A DNA stretch of 64,000 nucleotides from Marinospirillum sp035271045 (lineage in GTDB: Bacteria > Pseudomonadota > Gammaproteobacteria > Pseudomonadales > Halomonadaceae), in assembly GCF_035271045.1 (NCBI RefSeq), contig NZ_DATESC010000012.1:5204-69203 (forward strand), in the 5' to 3' direction. Made by a program: the position numbers and the translations under genes. Below the pieces are notes generated by a model, which saw nothing but the letters and a program-made list of their open reading frames with translations, was not told the origin of the DNA and did not search any database. Positions 18,356 through 28,160 of the stretch are shown here, one piece after another. How positions within the stretch are numbered: the first letter of the stretch is position 1; each line of letters starts with the position of its first letter.

Positions 18356-20945
18356 CCACTAGGTTAATTAATTTGCCGGGTACTACAATGACTTTACGCA
18401 GCGTTTTACCGTCAAGGTATTTTTGCACTTTTTCATCGGCTAGTGCCACTGTCTCAATGGTTGCTTTATCTGCATCCGCCGCCAGTTCTAGTTGCACACG
18501 CGGCTTACCATTAATAGAAACAGCCATATTAATCGTGTCACGGGTTAAGGCGGTTTCATCCACTTGGGGCCAAGGCGCATCAATCACACTGTTTTCATTA
18601 CCTAAATCTTGCCATAGCTTATGGCAAATATGCGGCGTAATGGGCGACAGCATAATAATTAATGCTTCATAACCTTCACGCGCAACAGCCAAGCTAAGTG
18701 GATCTAAGGCATTAAAGCGTGATAGCTCGTTGGTTAGTTCCATAATGGCAGCAATGGCGGTGTTAAAGGTAATGCGGCGACCCATATCGTCCGTAATTTT
18801 CTTAATGGTTTCATGGGTTTTACGGCGCACCACTTTTTGTTCAGCCGTTAGTTGGTTAAGGTCTAGTTCCCCAGGCTTACCAGCTAAAAGGTGTTGATTA
18901 ACTAAACGCCACAAGCGTTTTAGGTAACGGTTAGCCCCTTCAACACCGGCATCAGACCATTCTAGTGATTGATCGGGCGGTGCAGCAAACATAATGAACA
19001 AGCGAACCGTGTCAGCACCGTAAAGATCAATCATGGATTGTGGGTCAACGCCGTTGTTCTTCGACTTGGCCATTTTTTCCATGCCACCAATTTGCACTGG
19101 CTGATTGTCGGTGATTAATGTCGCGCTGATTGGACGGCCTTTGCTGTCTTTTTCCACTTCAACATCGGCAGGGTTAAACCATTCTTTACCACCGTTGGGC
19201 AAATCACGGTAGAAAGTTTCTGCAATCACCATGCCTTGAGTTAGCAGGCGCTTAAAGGGTTCGTCTGAATCAACCAAGCCAACATCACGCATTAATTTGT
19301 GAAAGAAACGCGCATACAAAAGGTGCAAAATAGCGTGTTCAATACCGCCAATGTAAATATCAACCGGCAACCAATAGTTAGCCCGTTCATCTAACATGGC
19401 TTCGTTATTATCGCTGCTGCAAAAACGCGCATAATACCAGCTCGATTCCATAAAGGTATCAAAGGTATCGGTTTCACGCTGCCAGCCATCGTCTAGCTCA
19501 TAAAAAGCCGGCATTTTTTTAATCGGCGAACCACCTGAAGCATCAAATTCCACGTCTAAAGGCAGTTTAACGGGAAGGTCTGCGTCGGTGACAGGACGTG
19601 TTTCACCATTCGGCCCATTTTCTATGGGAATGGGTGTACCCCAATAGCGCTGACGAGAAACACCCCAATCGCGCAAACGGTAGTTAATTTTAACGCGGCC
19701 TTTGCCTTGCTTTTCTAGTTCACCAGCAAGGGCATTAAACGCTGCTTCAAATTCTAAACCGTCGTATTGAGACGAGTTAATTAAACGGCCTTTTTCTTCA
19801 AAAGCAGCTTGGCTTGTATCGCAGGCTTCACCGGCTAAAGGCTCAATCACCTGTTCAATATTCAAGCCGTATTTGGTGGCAAATTCAAAATCACGCTGGT
19901 CGTGGGCAGGAACCGCCATCACCGCACCCGTGCCGTATTCCATCAGCACAAAATTAGCCACCCAAATAGGTACTTGGCGACCCGTTAATGGGTGCGTGGC
20001 TGTAAAGCCGGTTGCCATGCCTTTCTTTTCCATCACCGCCATGTCAGCTTCAGACGTGCCACCTTTGCTGCACTCGATTAAAAAGTTAGCTAATTCAGGG
20101 TTATTCGCAGCAGCGGCTTTAGCCAGCGGATGACCCGCAGCTACGGCAACATAAGTCACGCCAAAAATAGTGTCGGGGCGAGTGGTATAAACTTCTAAAC
20201 CTTCGGGCAGAATGTTATTGGCTTCTTCAGTTAAGCCAAAAGTCATTTCAACACCGCGCGATTTACCCACCCAGTTGCGCTGCATGGTTTTAACCTGTTC
20301 AGGCCATTCCACTTTATTTAGGTCTGCTAAAAGCTCTTCAGCATAGTCAGTAATTTTTAAGAACCACTGAGGAATTTCTTTGCGCTCAACTAAAGCACCC
20401 GAACGCCAACCACGGCCATCAATCACTTGTTCGTTAGCCAATACGGTTTGGTCAACTGGGTCCCAGTTCACCATCGCATTCTTTTTATAGACCAAATCTT
20501 TTTCAATTAGCTTGCCAAAAAACCACTGTTCCCACTTGTAATAAGATGGGTCGCAAGTGGCCAGTTCACGGCTCCAGTCATAGCCAAAACCCAGTAGCTT
20601 TAGCTGGTTACGCATATAGGCAATGTTTTGTTTTGTCCAAGCGCCGGGGGCAACTTTATTTTGAATGGCGGCATTTTCAGCAGGCAAACCAAAGGCATCC
20701 CAGCCCATCGGCTGCATAACATTTTTACCTTGTGAGCGCTGGAAACGGCTAATCACATCACCAATGGTGTAGTTGCGAACGTGCCCTATGTGCAGCTTGC
20801 CGCTGGGGTAGGGGAACATAGAAAGGCAATAAAATTTTTCACGGCTGGCATCTTCAACGGCTTTAAAACATTGGTTTTTTTCCCAGAAGCTCTGAGCCTG
20901 TTGCTCCAGTAGACTGGGTTGGTAATCGGGGATCTGGGTGTCCAT
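18348..20945 (-). CDS. leuS: leucyl-tRNA synthetase
   Basis: This 865-residue class I synthetase charges tRNA-Leu. The HIGH motif appears in PYPSGKLHIGHVRNYT near residue 53 and the KMSKS motif as KMAKSKNNGVDP near residue 620. The CP1 editing domain lies between them (TTRPDTIFGVTYVAVAAGHPL; AVPAHDQRDFEFA). Length matches the E. coli enzyme (860). It leads the leuS-lptE-holA operon. Confidence 0.98.
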   Translation of the reverse strand: MDTQIPDYQPSLLEQQAQSFWEKNQCFKAVEDASREKFYCLSMFPYPSGKLHIGHVRNYTIGDVISRFQRSQGKNVMQPMGWDAFGLPAENAAIQNKVAPGAWTKQNIAYMRNQLKLLGFGYDWSRELATCDPSYYKWEQWFFGKLIEKDLVYKKNAMVNWDPVDQTVLANEQVIDGRGWRSGALVERKEIPQWFLKITDYAEELLADLNKVEWPEQVKTMQRNWVGKSRGVEMTFGLTEEANNILPEGLEVYTTRPDTIFGVTYVAVAAGHPLAKAAAANNPELANFLIECSKGGTSEADMAVMEKKGMATGFTATHPLTGRQVPIWVANFVLMEYGTGAVMAVPAHDQRDFEFATKYGLNIEQVIEPLAGEACDTSQAAFEEKGRLINSSQYDGLEFEAAFNALAGELEKQGKGRVKINYRLRDWGVSRQRYWGTPIPIENGPNGETRPVTDADLPVKLPLDVEFDASGGSPIKKMPAFYELDDGWQRETDTFDTFMESSWYYARFCSSDNNEAMLDERANYWLPVDIYIGGIEHAILHLLYARFFHKLMRDVGLVDSDEPFKRLLTQGMVIAETFYRDLPNGGKEWFNPADVEVEKDSKGRPISATLITDNQPVQIGGMEKMAKSKNNGVDPQSMIDLYGADTVRLFIMFAAPPDQSLEWSDAGVEGANRYLKRLWRLVNQHLLAGKPGELDLNQLTAEQKVVRRKTHETIKKITDDMGRRITFNTAIAAIMELTNELSRFNALDPLSLAVAREGYEALIIMLSPITPHICHKLWQDLGNENSVIDAPWPQVDETALTRDTINMAVSINGKPRVQLELAADADKATIETVALADEKVQKYLDGKTLRKVIVVPGKLINLVVG

Positions 20946-21194
20946 TTTGTCTCGGCTTGTCAGTTACATAAATTAGAAAAGATAACGTCTAAGAATACAC
21001 TAAATAGGCGTTAAAATGTAAGTAGAGCTTGGTAAGGCAGGTGTTGTAGCTGCTTCACTGGTTTTATTGGTTAGCCTATTAGGGCAACTAAAGATTGCAT
21101 TGTTTAAGTATACTTACTATTTTTACACAGGTTTGTAATTAGCTAGAAAGTTTAGCATTGTTGGTGAAATCAATTTAAAGGGAGGTAGGAATTT
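20946..21194. promoter_or_regulatory. intergenic region between leuS and the cas operon
   Basis: This 249-bp AT-rich gap lies between divergent leuS and cas1, so promoters for both must be here. I cannot pick a -35/-10 pair with good spacing with confidence. TATACT at 21109-21114 is the best -10-like hexamer on the cas strand. A strong ribosome site GGGAGG at about 21180-21185 precedes cas1. Confidence 0.4.
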
Positions 21195-22181
21195 ATGGAA
21201 ATCTTAAACTCATCTGATCTAAAAAGCATTCTGCATTCCAAGCGTGCCAATATTTATTACCTGCAATACTGCCGTGTTATGCAAAAAGATGGGCGCGTGC
21301 TTTACCTTGCTGAAGATGATAGACAAAACAGCTATTACAACATCCCTATAGCCAATACTACTTGCCTACTTTTGGGTACAGGAACTTCCATTACGCAAGC
21401 GGCCATGCGAATGCTAGCTCAGGCAGGTGTTCTGGTTGGTTTTAGTGGCGGTGGTGGCACTCCTTTATTAATGGCTAGCGAAATAGAATGGTTATCCCCT
21501 CAAAGCGAATACCGCCCTACTGAATATGTACAAGCTTGGCTTAGCTTTTGGTTTGACGAACAAAAACGCCTAGCAGCTGCTAAAGCGCTTCAACAAACCC
21601 GTTTGGAATTTTTGCAGAAAACCTGGGCTAAAGATAAAGACTTAAAGCTAGAAGGTTTCGACTCAACTAATCCGGCTATTGGTCAACTAATAGAAAGCTT
21701 TGTATCGCAAATAGACAAGGCAGACCGAGTTAGTAAGTTATTACAGCTTGAAGCAGAGCTTACCAAAAAGCTTTATAGGCTTGCTGCTAGCAACACTAAC
21801 CATAAATGTTTCAGTCGCGAGCGAGATGCGACCGATAAAGCCAACGAGTTTTTAAACCACGGCAACTACTTAGCTTATGGTTTAGCCGCTACTACCCTTT
21901 GGGTGTTAGGCATACCTCACGGCTTTGCAGTAATGCACGGTAAAACAAGGCGTGGCGCTTTAGTGTTTGATGTGGCTGATTTAATAAAAGATGCGATTAT
22001 TTTGCCTTGGGCATTTATTAGCGCTAAAGAAAACGCCACAGAACAAGAATTTCGCCAGCAATGCCTGCAAGCCTTTACCAACCATAAGGCACTAGACTTC
22101 ATGTTCAATGAAGTTAAGCGTATTGCCTTTCAGTTTGCATCACCTGCTGTAGTACAAGATGCAGAAGGTGATTCGCAATGA
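21195..22181 (+). CDS. cas1f: CRISPR integrase Cas1, subtype I-F
   Basis: This 328-residue metal-dependent integrase works with Cas2-3 to insert new spacers at the leader end of the array. Subtype I-F signatures are clear: ILHSKRANIYYLQYCRV, NIPIANTTCLLLGTGTSIT, and VGFSGGGGTPLL. Active-site candidates include the glutamate and histidine in the C-terminal helical domain (HGFAVMHGKTRRGALVFDVAD). The gene opens the cas operon and overlaps cas2-3 by four bases. Confidence 0.97.
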   Translation: MEILNSSDLKSILHSKRANIYYLQYCRVMQKDGRVLYLAEDDRQNSYYNIPIANTTCLLLGTGTSITQAAMRMLAQAGVLVGFSGGGGTPLLMASEIEWLSPQSEYRPTEYVQAWLSFWFDEQKRLAAAKALQQTRLEFLQKTWAKDKDLKLEGFDSTNPAIGQLIESFVSQIDKADRVSKLLQLEAELTKKLYRLAASNTNHKCFSRERDATDKANEFLNHGNYLAYGLAATTLWVLGIPHGFAVMHGKTRRGALVFDVADLIKDAIILPWAFISAKENATEQEFRQQCLQAFTNHKALDFMFNEVKRIAFQFASPAVVQDAEGDSQ

Positions 22182-25100
22182 TGGTGCTTTTTGTTTCCCA
22201 ATGTGAAAAAAACGCTTTAGCTAAAACTAGGCGAGTGCTTGATGCCTTTGCTAACCGAATTGGCGATAACACTTGGCAAACCGTAATTACCAACGAAGGC
22301 TTGCAAGCAGTACACAAACTACTGCGTAAAACAGCTAGCAAAAGCACGGCTGTAAGTTGTCATTGGATACGCACACGTTCACGTAGCGATTTATTGTGGG
22401 TGGTAGGTAATAGAAAGAAATTTAATGAGCAAGGCATAGTGCCGGTGAATTATACCGAGGGCGATATAGAGCAATATATGGATAAAGAAAAATGGCAAAG
22501 CTTGGCTCTCATTAAAAATGCCGTAGCTATAGCTGCTTTGTACCATGACTTTGGTAAAGCTAATATTTTGTTTCAGCAAAAGTTAAAGGGTGAAGGTAAA
22601 AATAAATACGAACCTGTTAGGCATGAGTGGGTATCGTTAAGACTTTTTCAAGCATTTGTTGGCGAAAGGAGCGATGAACAATGGTTAGAAGCCTTAACTG
22701 AAATAGATAAAAACCAAAATGATGGTGTATTCCAAGATGGTATTAGTTCAGGAATAAATAACCCTTTAGCTGTTTTACCACCTTTTGCACAGTTAGTTGG
22801 CTGGTTGATACTAAGCCACCATAAATTGCCCTTTGTTCCTAGCTGGAAAAAAAACCTAACACAAGAGGTTTTACCTAGCCAGTTAGGTGGGAAAAGCTTG
22901 CTTGATGCTTGGTTTAGTAAAGAGCTAGAAGTTTGCTGGAATTCATATAATTTCAAAGATGAAGATAGCCAAATTTTTTTACAAGATAATTGGACATTTG
23001 ATAGCGAAGGACTGCCATACAAAAGTACTAAGTGGCGGTTGAGAGCTATACAAGCAGCAGACAAAGCATTGCAAAATATAAAACAGCTAAGTGCTAAAAA
23101 TTTACTACATGATGAGCTATTTACTAGCCACCTTGCCAGAATGATTTTGATGCTTGCTGACCATCATTACTCAGCGCAAGCCGAACCGACTAAAATGTGG
23201 CAAAGCCCTAATTATGCTGTTTATGCCAATACCAACCGTGATACAGGTGAATTAAAACAACAGCTAGATGAACACTTAATAGGTGTTGCTAAGCATGCCG
23301 TTGATATCACTACCGCTTTACCACGATTAAAAGACAGCCTAGAAACGCTAGAAGACAATAAGTTTTTAAAGAGTAGCAAAGTCATCAATGAAAAGTTTGC
23401 TTGGCAAATTTCGGCTCAAAATACCGCTAAAAGATTAAGTGAAACCAGTGTTAAACAAGGCTTTTTTGGTATTAATATGGCCTCAACAGGCAAAGGAAAA
23501 ACCCTTGCTAACGCCAAAATTATGTATGCCTTGGCTTCTAAAGAACAAGACTGCCGCTTTACTGTAGCGTTAGGTTTAAGAACCCTAACGCTGCAAACAG
23601 GTAGAGAATATCGCAAGCTATTAGATTTAACCGATGAGCAGTTAGCTATAGCTGTGGGTGGCTCTGCTTCTAAGGCTTTATTTGAAAACCAACAAAACAA
23701 ACAAGAAACAGAAGATAGTTTTGGTATAGGCAGTGAGTCAGTTGAAGCGTTTTTAGATCCAGATTTATTTGTAGATTATGAACTAGCAGGTACAGAACAC
23801 AGCTTGTATGAGTGGACTAAAAATAACGTGCGCATAGAGAAACTATTACAAGCACCTACCCTTGTTTGCACTATCGACCACCTTATTCCTGCTACAGACG
23901 GCACTCGTGGCGGTAAGCAAATTGGCCCCATGCTTAGGCTGCTAACTTCAGATTTAGTCATTGATGAACCCGATGATTTTGGCTTAGAAGATTTACCTGC
24001 CCTGTGTCGGCTAGTTTATTGGGCGGGTATGTTAGGCAGTCGTGTTTTATTATCAACCGCAACCATGCCACCAGACTTGGCTTTTGCTACTTTCCAAGCT
24101 TATCAAGCAGGTTGGGCAGAATACGCCAAGGTGAATATAGCCAACTGGAATGGCGTGGTTAATTGTGCTTGGTTTGATGAGCGCGCCACGGCAGGTGCAG
24201 TTAGTGAAGAAATCCAAGATTTTTCTAGCTTTAAAATACAGCATGAAAAATACGTTGAAAAGCGTGTTACCTATTTAAGCAAAACATCCCAGCCAAAACA
24301 TAAGGCTAAGTTATTAGAAAACCTAGTAACTACAGATAATATCTATAGCAATTTTGCACAAACTATTATGCAAGGTGCCTTAGCTTTACATAAAAATAAC
24401 TATGTCGAGCTTGGTGCTAAGAAGGTTTCTATTGGCTTAGTACGCATGGCTAATATTAACCCTTTAGTTGCTGTTGCTAAAAAGTTACTTAGCCTAGAAG
24501 CACCTGAAGACACGCAGATTAGCTTATGTGTTTACCACAGCCGCTACCCTCTAGGTGTGCGCTCTTACCTAGAGAATCAACTAGATAAAATACTAAACCG
24601 CAAAGAAAACTGGCCGCCTCAAGACTTACAAAATCTAATCCAAAAAAACACTGCAAAGAATCAGCTATTCATTGTTCTTGCTTCCCCTGTAGCAGAAGTA
24701 GGGCGTGACCATGATTATGATTGGTCAATAATAGAGCCTAGCTCTATGCGCTCTATTATCCAGATAGCCGGGCGAGTACTTAGGCACAGAGATAAGCTGC
24801 CTGAACAAGAAAATATTTTATTGATTAATCAAAATATAAAGCAACTTAAAGGAAGTGAACGCTGCTTTGATAGGCCAGGTTTTGAAGTTGAACATTTAAA
24901 ACTTAAGCTCAATAGTCACCAATTAAGCGATGTATTAAAAGAAGCCCAATACCAGCAAGTTAATGCTGTAGAAAGAGTAATAAGAACAAAAGAAGACCCA
25001 CTAACTAACCTAGTTGCTCTTGAACATGCGGCTTTGCTTAAACAGTTATTTACTAGCCCAACGTCAGCCAAACTTTGGTGGAAAGAGCAAGCCCACTGGA

Positions 25101-25471
25101 GTGGTGTACTGCAAAAGTTGCAACCTTTTAGGAAGTCTGCCAAAGATGAAGCCTTGTATTTATTAATAGAAAACGATGAGCTGAAATGGAAGTGGAAAAA
25201 TGAAGCAGTATTTCCACCTAAGATGGGAACACTAGCTGGCGCAGGCATTGAAATTAAACAAGAAGCAGAGCCTGAAACCACTTCAAGAATAAACTTTTGG
25301 TTTGATTTAAACCCACAAAATATATACGCAGAACTAGCTCAAGATTTTAATATTACTGAAGAGGCATCTTCACTGCGCTTTGGTGAGTTAAGGCTGGTTA
25401 GCTATAAAAAAGACGATATCAACGAATACAAATATTTTTCTAATTTAGGAATATATCAAGAGGTAAAGTGA
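22178..25471 (+). CDS. cas3f: Cas2-Cas3 fusion nuclease-helicase, subtype I-F
   Basis: This 1097-residue fusion is typical of I-F systems. A Cas2 domain covers about residues 1-90. An HD nuclease domain has AALYHDFGKANILF near residue 120 and further histidines (ILSHHKLP; DHHYSAQ). A superfamily 2 helicase follows with Walker A MASTGKGKTLANAK near 430 and the DExD-type box LVIDEPDDFG, then motif VI (QIAGRVLRHRDK). It unwinds and degrades DNA bound by the Csy complex and joins Cas1 for adaptation. No inactivating change is apparent. Confidence 0.97.
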   Translation: MMVLFVSQCEKNALAKTRRVLDAFANRIGDNTWQTVITNEGLQAVHKLLRKTASKSTAVSCHWIRTRSRSDLLWVVGNRKKFNEQGIVPVNYTEGDIEQYMDKEKWQSLALIKNAVAIAALYHDFGKANILFQQKLKGEGKNKYEPVRHEWVSLRLFQAFVGERSDEQWLEALTEIDKNQNDGVFQDGISSGINNPLAVLPPFAQLVGWLILSHHKLPFVPSWKKNLTQEVLPSQLGGKSLLDAWFSKELEVCWNSYNFKDEDSQIFLQDNWTFDSEGLPYKSTKWRLRAIQAADKALQNIKQLSAKNLLHDELFTSHLARMILMLADHHYSAQAEPTKMWQSPNYAVYANTNRDTGELKQQLDEHLIGVAKHAVDITTALPRLKDSLETLEDNKFLKSSKVINEKFAWQISAQNTAKRLSETSVKQGFFGINMASTGKGKTLANAKIMYALASKEQDCRFTVALGLRTLTLQTGREYRKLLDLTDEQLAIAVGGSASKALFENQQNKQETEDSFGIGSESVEAFLDPDLFVDYELAGTEHSLYEWTKNNVRIEKLLQAPTLVCTIDHLIPATDGTRGGKQIGPMLRLLTSDLVIDEPDDFGLEDLPALCRLVYWAGMLGSRVLLSTATMPPDLAFATFQAYQAGWAEYAKVNIANWNGVVNCAWFDERATAGAVSEEIQDFSSFKIQHEKYVEKRVTYLSKTSQPKHKAKLLENLVTTDNIYSNFAQTIMQGALALHKNNYVELGAKKVSIGLVRMANINPLVAVAKKLLSLEAPEDTQISLCVYHSRYPLGVRSYLENQLDKILNRKENWPPQDLQNLIQKNTAKNQLFIVLASPVAEVGRDHDYDWSIIEPSSMRSIIQIAGRVLRHRDKLPEQENILLINQNIKQLKGSERCFDRPGFEVEHLKLKLNSHQLSDVLKEAQYQQVNAVERVIRTKEDPLTNLVALEHAALLKQLFTSPTSAKLWWKEQAHWSGVLQKLQPFRKSAKDEALYLLIENDELKWKWKNEAVFPPKMGTLAGAGIEIKQEAEPETTSRINFWFDLNPQNIYAELAQDFNITEEASSLRFGELRLVSYKKDDINEYKYFSNLGIYQEVK

Positions 25472-26964
25472 TGTTTGAACAACAAGAAAATAATACTTGG
25501 CCGGAGGTTATTAGTAACTTCCTTAACGAAAAGTTTGAGACTGATTTTGCAAAATATTTAAAGGAAGTTTTTAAGACGACTGAAAAAGAATACGAGCAAG
25601 AAAAATACTTCAATAATGAAGACTTAGCTTTTGTTTTTGATATAAGAAAAAACAAAAAAGCAGAAGGTCAAAAGGAAACAGAGTTTCTTTTGCAGCAGCT
25701 AGAAAAGTTAAATAATTTTCCAGAAAAGCCTAGCCAGCTAAACCTTGAGGTCTTAAACAGTGAAGTAATTAATAAAAAGCAAGAGTTACTTAATAAATAC
25801 TCTCCTGATGTTTGGATTACTTGGGCGGCAGAAAATGCTAAGAATGTAACTTTTGCTACGCATGTATCTAAGCTGACACATTCAGCAATAGATAGCCCAT
25901 CATTTTTTGATGAAATAAAGTCGCAAAATAATGCCTACTTTTCAAGCTCTAGTCTTAATAAAATGGCTATAGATGGCGCTGTTAGAGGCAACCAATACGC
26001 ACCTATTTATCAGCTTTTAGAGTTGGAGCTAAACAAACAAAAGCTTGTTAGCGAGTTTAACAATATCGAAACAGACTTATTAAAAGTTTTTGCTAAAGAT
26101 GAGGAGCAAAAAGCAGCATGGAATTTAGGTTTTTCTGCTGCACTTAGTGAAGGAAAACCCGCCGCTCATTTCTTGTTAAAACAAGTTTATTTTCCTATAG
26201 CAGATAATCAATACCACTTACTTTGCAACTTGGTTTCATCCTCTAAGGCACAGGCTTTATTTGAATTTTACAGACGTAACCCTAAGGATTTATTTAAAAC
26301 AAAAAATAACAACAAGTACTCAAACATTAACTATTTTAATTTCCCTAATCGAGCAAGTATTTCTATTACCGCAAGCAACCATGGTAATGCTTCACAGCTA
26401 AATGGTTCTCGCGGGGGGCGTCTAGGTTTATATTCTTGCCAACCACCTGTTTGGCATTCAAATATTAAACCACCAGTTTATCGAAGAAGCTTTTTTAGTG
26501 AGTTATCTAGAACCTATGCAGTGCAAGAAAACATACAGTTTTTAGCCGACTTTTTAGAACGCTTTGAGTCGTTACAATTAAGCATTAAAGATCCAAAACG
26601 TATGCATTGGATTTATCAGTGGTTAGAGAATCTTACAGATGAGGTAATGGTTTACGTTAAAACTATTCAGGCTTTACCAGTCGGTTGGTCTGCTACTAAA
26701 GGAATAAAACTTAAGCCGGAGCACCAGGTTTTATTAGACTGTTTCCGTCAAGATGAAGAATTTATAACCCTACAATTAAACAGTAATTGGCAGGTGGTTA
26801 TAGCTCAAGACTTTGCTGCTTGGCTTAATAGCCGTTTGAATAAAGTAAATAAAAATTTCACACCACAAGAAGCACATAGTAAATTGTGGGAGAAATTATT
26901 TGAAGCTAACTTTAGAGAAACTTTAGAAATTAACTCTCGCGTAAAGCAGGAGACAGGTTTATGA
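25471..26964 (+). CDS. csy1: Csy1 (Cas8f) large subunit of the I-F Cascade
   Basis: This subunit of about 497 residues recognises the PAM and caps the 5' handle of the crRNA together with Csy2. Family features include the conserved block THSAIDSPSF near residue 145 and the GSRGGRLGLYSCQPPVW region near 310. It is longer than the roughly 430 residues of the Pseudomonas protein, with an extra acidic and lysine-rich N-terminal stretch. ATG 25471 overlaps the cas3 stop by one base. GTG 25468 is an alternative. The assignment rests on position and motifs. Confidence 0.92.
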   Translation: MFEQQENNTWPEVISNFLNEKFETDFAKYLKEVFKTTEKEYEQEKYFNNEDLAFVFDIRKNKKAEGQKETEFLLQQLEKLNNFPEKPSQLNLEVLNSEVINKKQELLNKYSPDVWITWAAENAKNVTFATHVSKLTHSAIDSPSFFDEIKSQNNAYFSSSSLNKMAIDGAVRGNQYAPIYQLLELELNKQKLVSEFNNIETDLLKVFAKDEEQKAAWNLGFSAALSEGKPAAHFLLKQVYFPIADNQYHLLCNLVSSSKAQALFEFYRRNPKDLFKTKNNNKYSNINYFNFPNRASISITASNHGNASQLNGSRGGRLGLYSCQPPVWHSNIKPPVYRRSFFSELSRTYAVQENIQFLADFLERFESLQLSIKDPKRMHWIYQWLENLTDEVMVYVKTIQALPVGWSATKGIKLKPEHQVLLDCFRQDEEFITLQLNSNWQVVIAQDFAAWLNSRLNKVNKNFTPQEAHSKLWEKLFEANFRETLEINSRVKQETGL

Positions 26965-28130
26965 GTCAGTTTTTATTGATTGAAAGAATAAAAGTACAAA
27001 ATGCCAATGCTACTTCAGGCTTTACTTGGGGCTTTCCAGCTATAACTCACTTTTTGGGTTTTAGTCACAATTTAAGTAGAAAGCTAAAAACTGCCAATAG
27101 CTTAAAAGAACTGTCTTTAAAAGGTTGTGCAGTTATTGCCCATGAACAACATATCCATACTTATAAAGATGGCTCTACTGCAAGGTTTACTCAATATAAA
27201 ACAGCCCATTATTTAGGCTTAAATTTTGTGGGCGGCAGATTGCGTGACCCTGCAATTAATGAAGAAGCAAAAATGAATATGACAGTCTCCCTATTAATAC
27301 CTGTAGAAGGCTATTTAGGTGGGATCCAAGAAGAACTTAAAAACTTTATCACCAATGCCTGCCAGTTACAGCGCTTGGCAGGTGGCACGATTCTAACTAT
27401 AGGAAGTATAGAAGTTTTAGATTTTTCAGAAGAACAACAAGTTAGAAGTGTAAAGCACAAGCTTTTACCTGGCTTTGTCTTACAAGACAGATCTAACTAT
27501 TTAGAAGAACACTTTTTAGCACTACAAAAAATAAACCCTGATGCTGAGCAGCTTGACACTTGGTTTGATTTTATCGCATTAAGACAAGTAGCTAGACCTG
27601 CCTGTGAACAGCTTGATAAATATTTAGCCAAGCAAGCAGAAAAGACGGATGAAGGCTCAGCACTTAACGATGTTTGGTTGGAACATAAAATATTGCCCTA
27701 TAAGCAGGAACAAGTTCCAAGTGAGCTTATTGAACACTTTCAAACCCACAAAGAAACTATCAACCTTAAAGTTTTAGAGCAATGGCAAAGCTATTTAGAA
27801 CCAAACGATAAAACGACAGCTAATTGGGAGTATATAAGAAAACCAAATTCCGGTTACTTAGTTCCTATCATGACTGGCTATAAAGCGATTACTCAAGTAT
27901 TTCCAGCCGGTGAGATTGACGGTGCTAGGGATGTAGAAACAGACCTTTGCTTTGTGGAAGCAGTACACTCGGTTGGTGAATGGCAAAGCGTACACCGCTT
28001 AAAAACCCTAGAAGAATGGCAGGCCAGTGCTTGGGATTATGCGCCTTATGAACAAGATTGGTACTTATGTCAGCAAAGTAAGATAGGCACTAACCAAGAA
28101 ATTACCAGTGATACAGACCCTTATTTATAA
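26961..28130 (+). CDS. csy2: Csy2 (Cas5f) subunit of the I-F Cascade
   Basis: This 389-residue subunit binds the 5' handle of crRNA. It begins with the RAMP-like strand FLLIERIKVQNANATSG and the segment GFPAITHFLGFSHNLSRKL, both diagnostic of Csy2. It is longer than the usual 320-330 residues, the excess lying in the second half. A four-base overlap with csy1 couples translation. Confidence 0.94.
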   Translation: MSQFLLIERIKVQNANATSGFTWGFPAITHFLGFSHNLSRKLKTANSLKELSLKGCAVIAHEQHIHTYKDGSTARFTQYKTAHYLGLNFVGGRLRDPAINEEAKMNMTVSLLIPVEGYLGGIQEELKNFITNACQLQRLAGGTILTIGSIEVLDFSEEQQVRSVKHKLLPGFVLQDRSNYLEEHFLALQKINPDAEQLDTWFDFIALRQVARPACEQLDKYLAKQAEKTDEGSALNDVWLEHKILPYKQEQVPSELIEHFQTHKETINLKVLEQWQSYLEPNDKTTANWEYIRKPNSGYLVPIMTGYKAITQVFPAGEIDGARDVETDLCFVEAVHSVGEWQSVHRLKTLEEWQASAWDYAPYEQDWYLCQQSKIGTNQEITSDTDPYL

Positions 28131-28160
28131 ACTTGATTTAACCTCTAAAGGAATATAACT

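Noticed and set aside
18373..20133. Plus-strand frames inside leuS and similar shadow frames in other long genes
   Set aside because: They lie within strongly conserved genes on the opposite strand and have no independent support.
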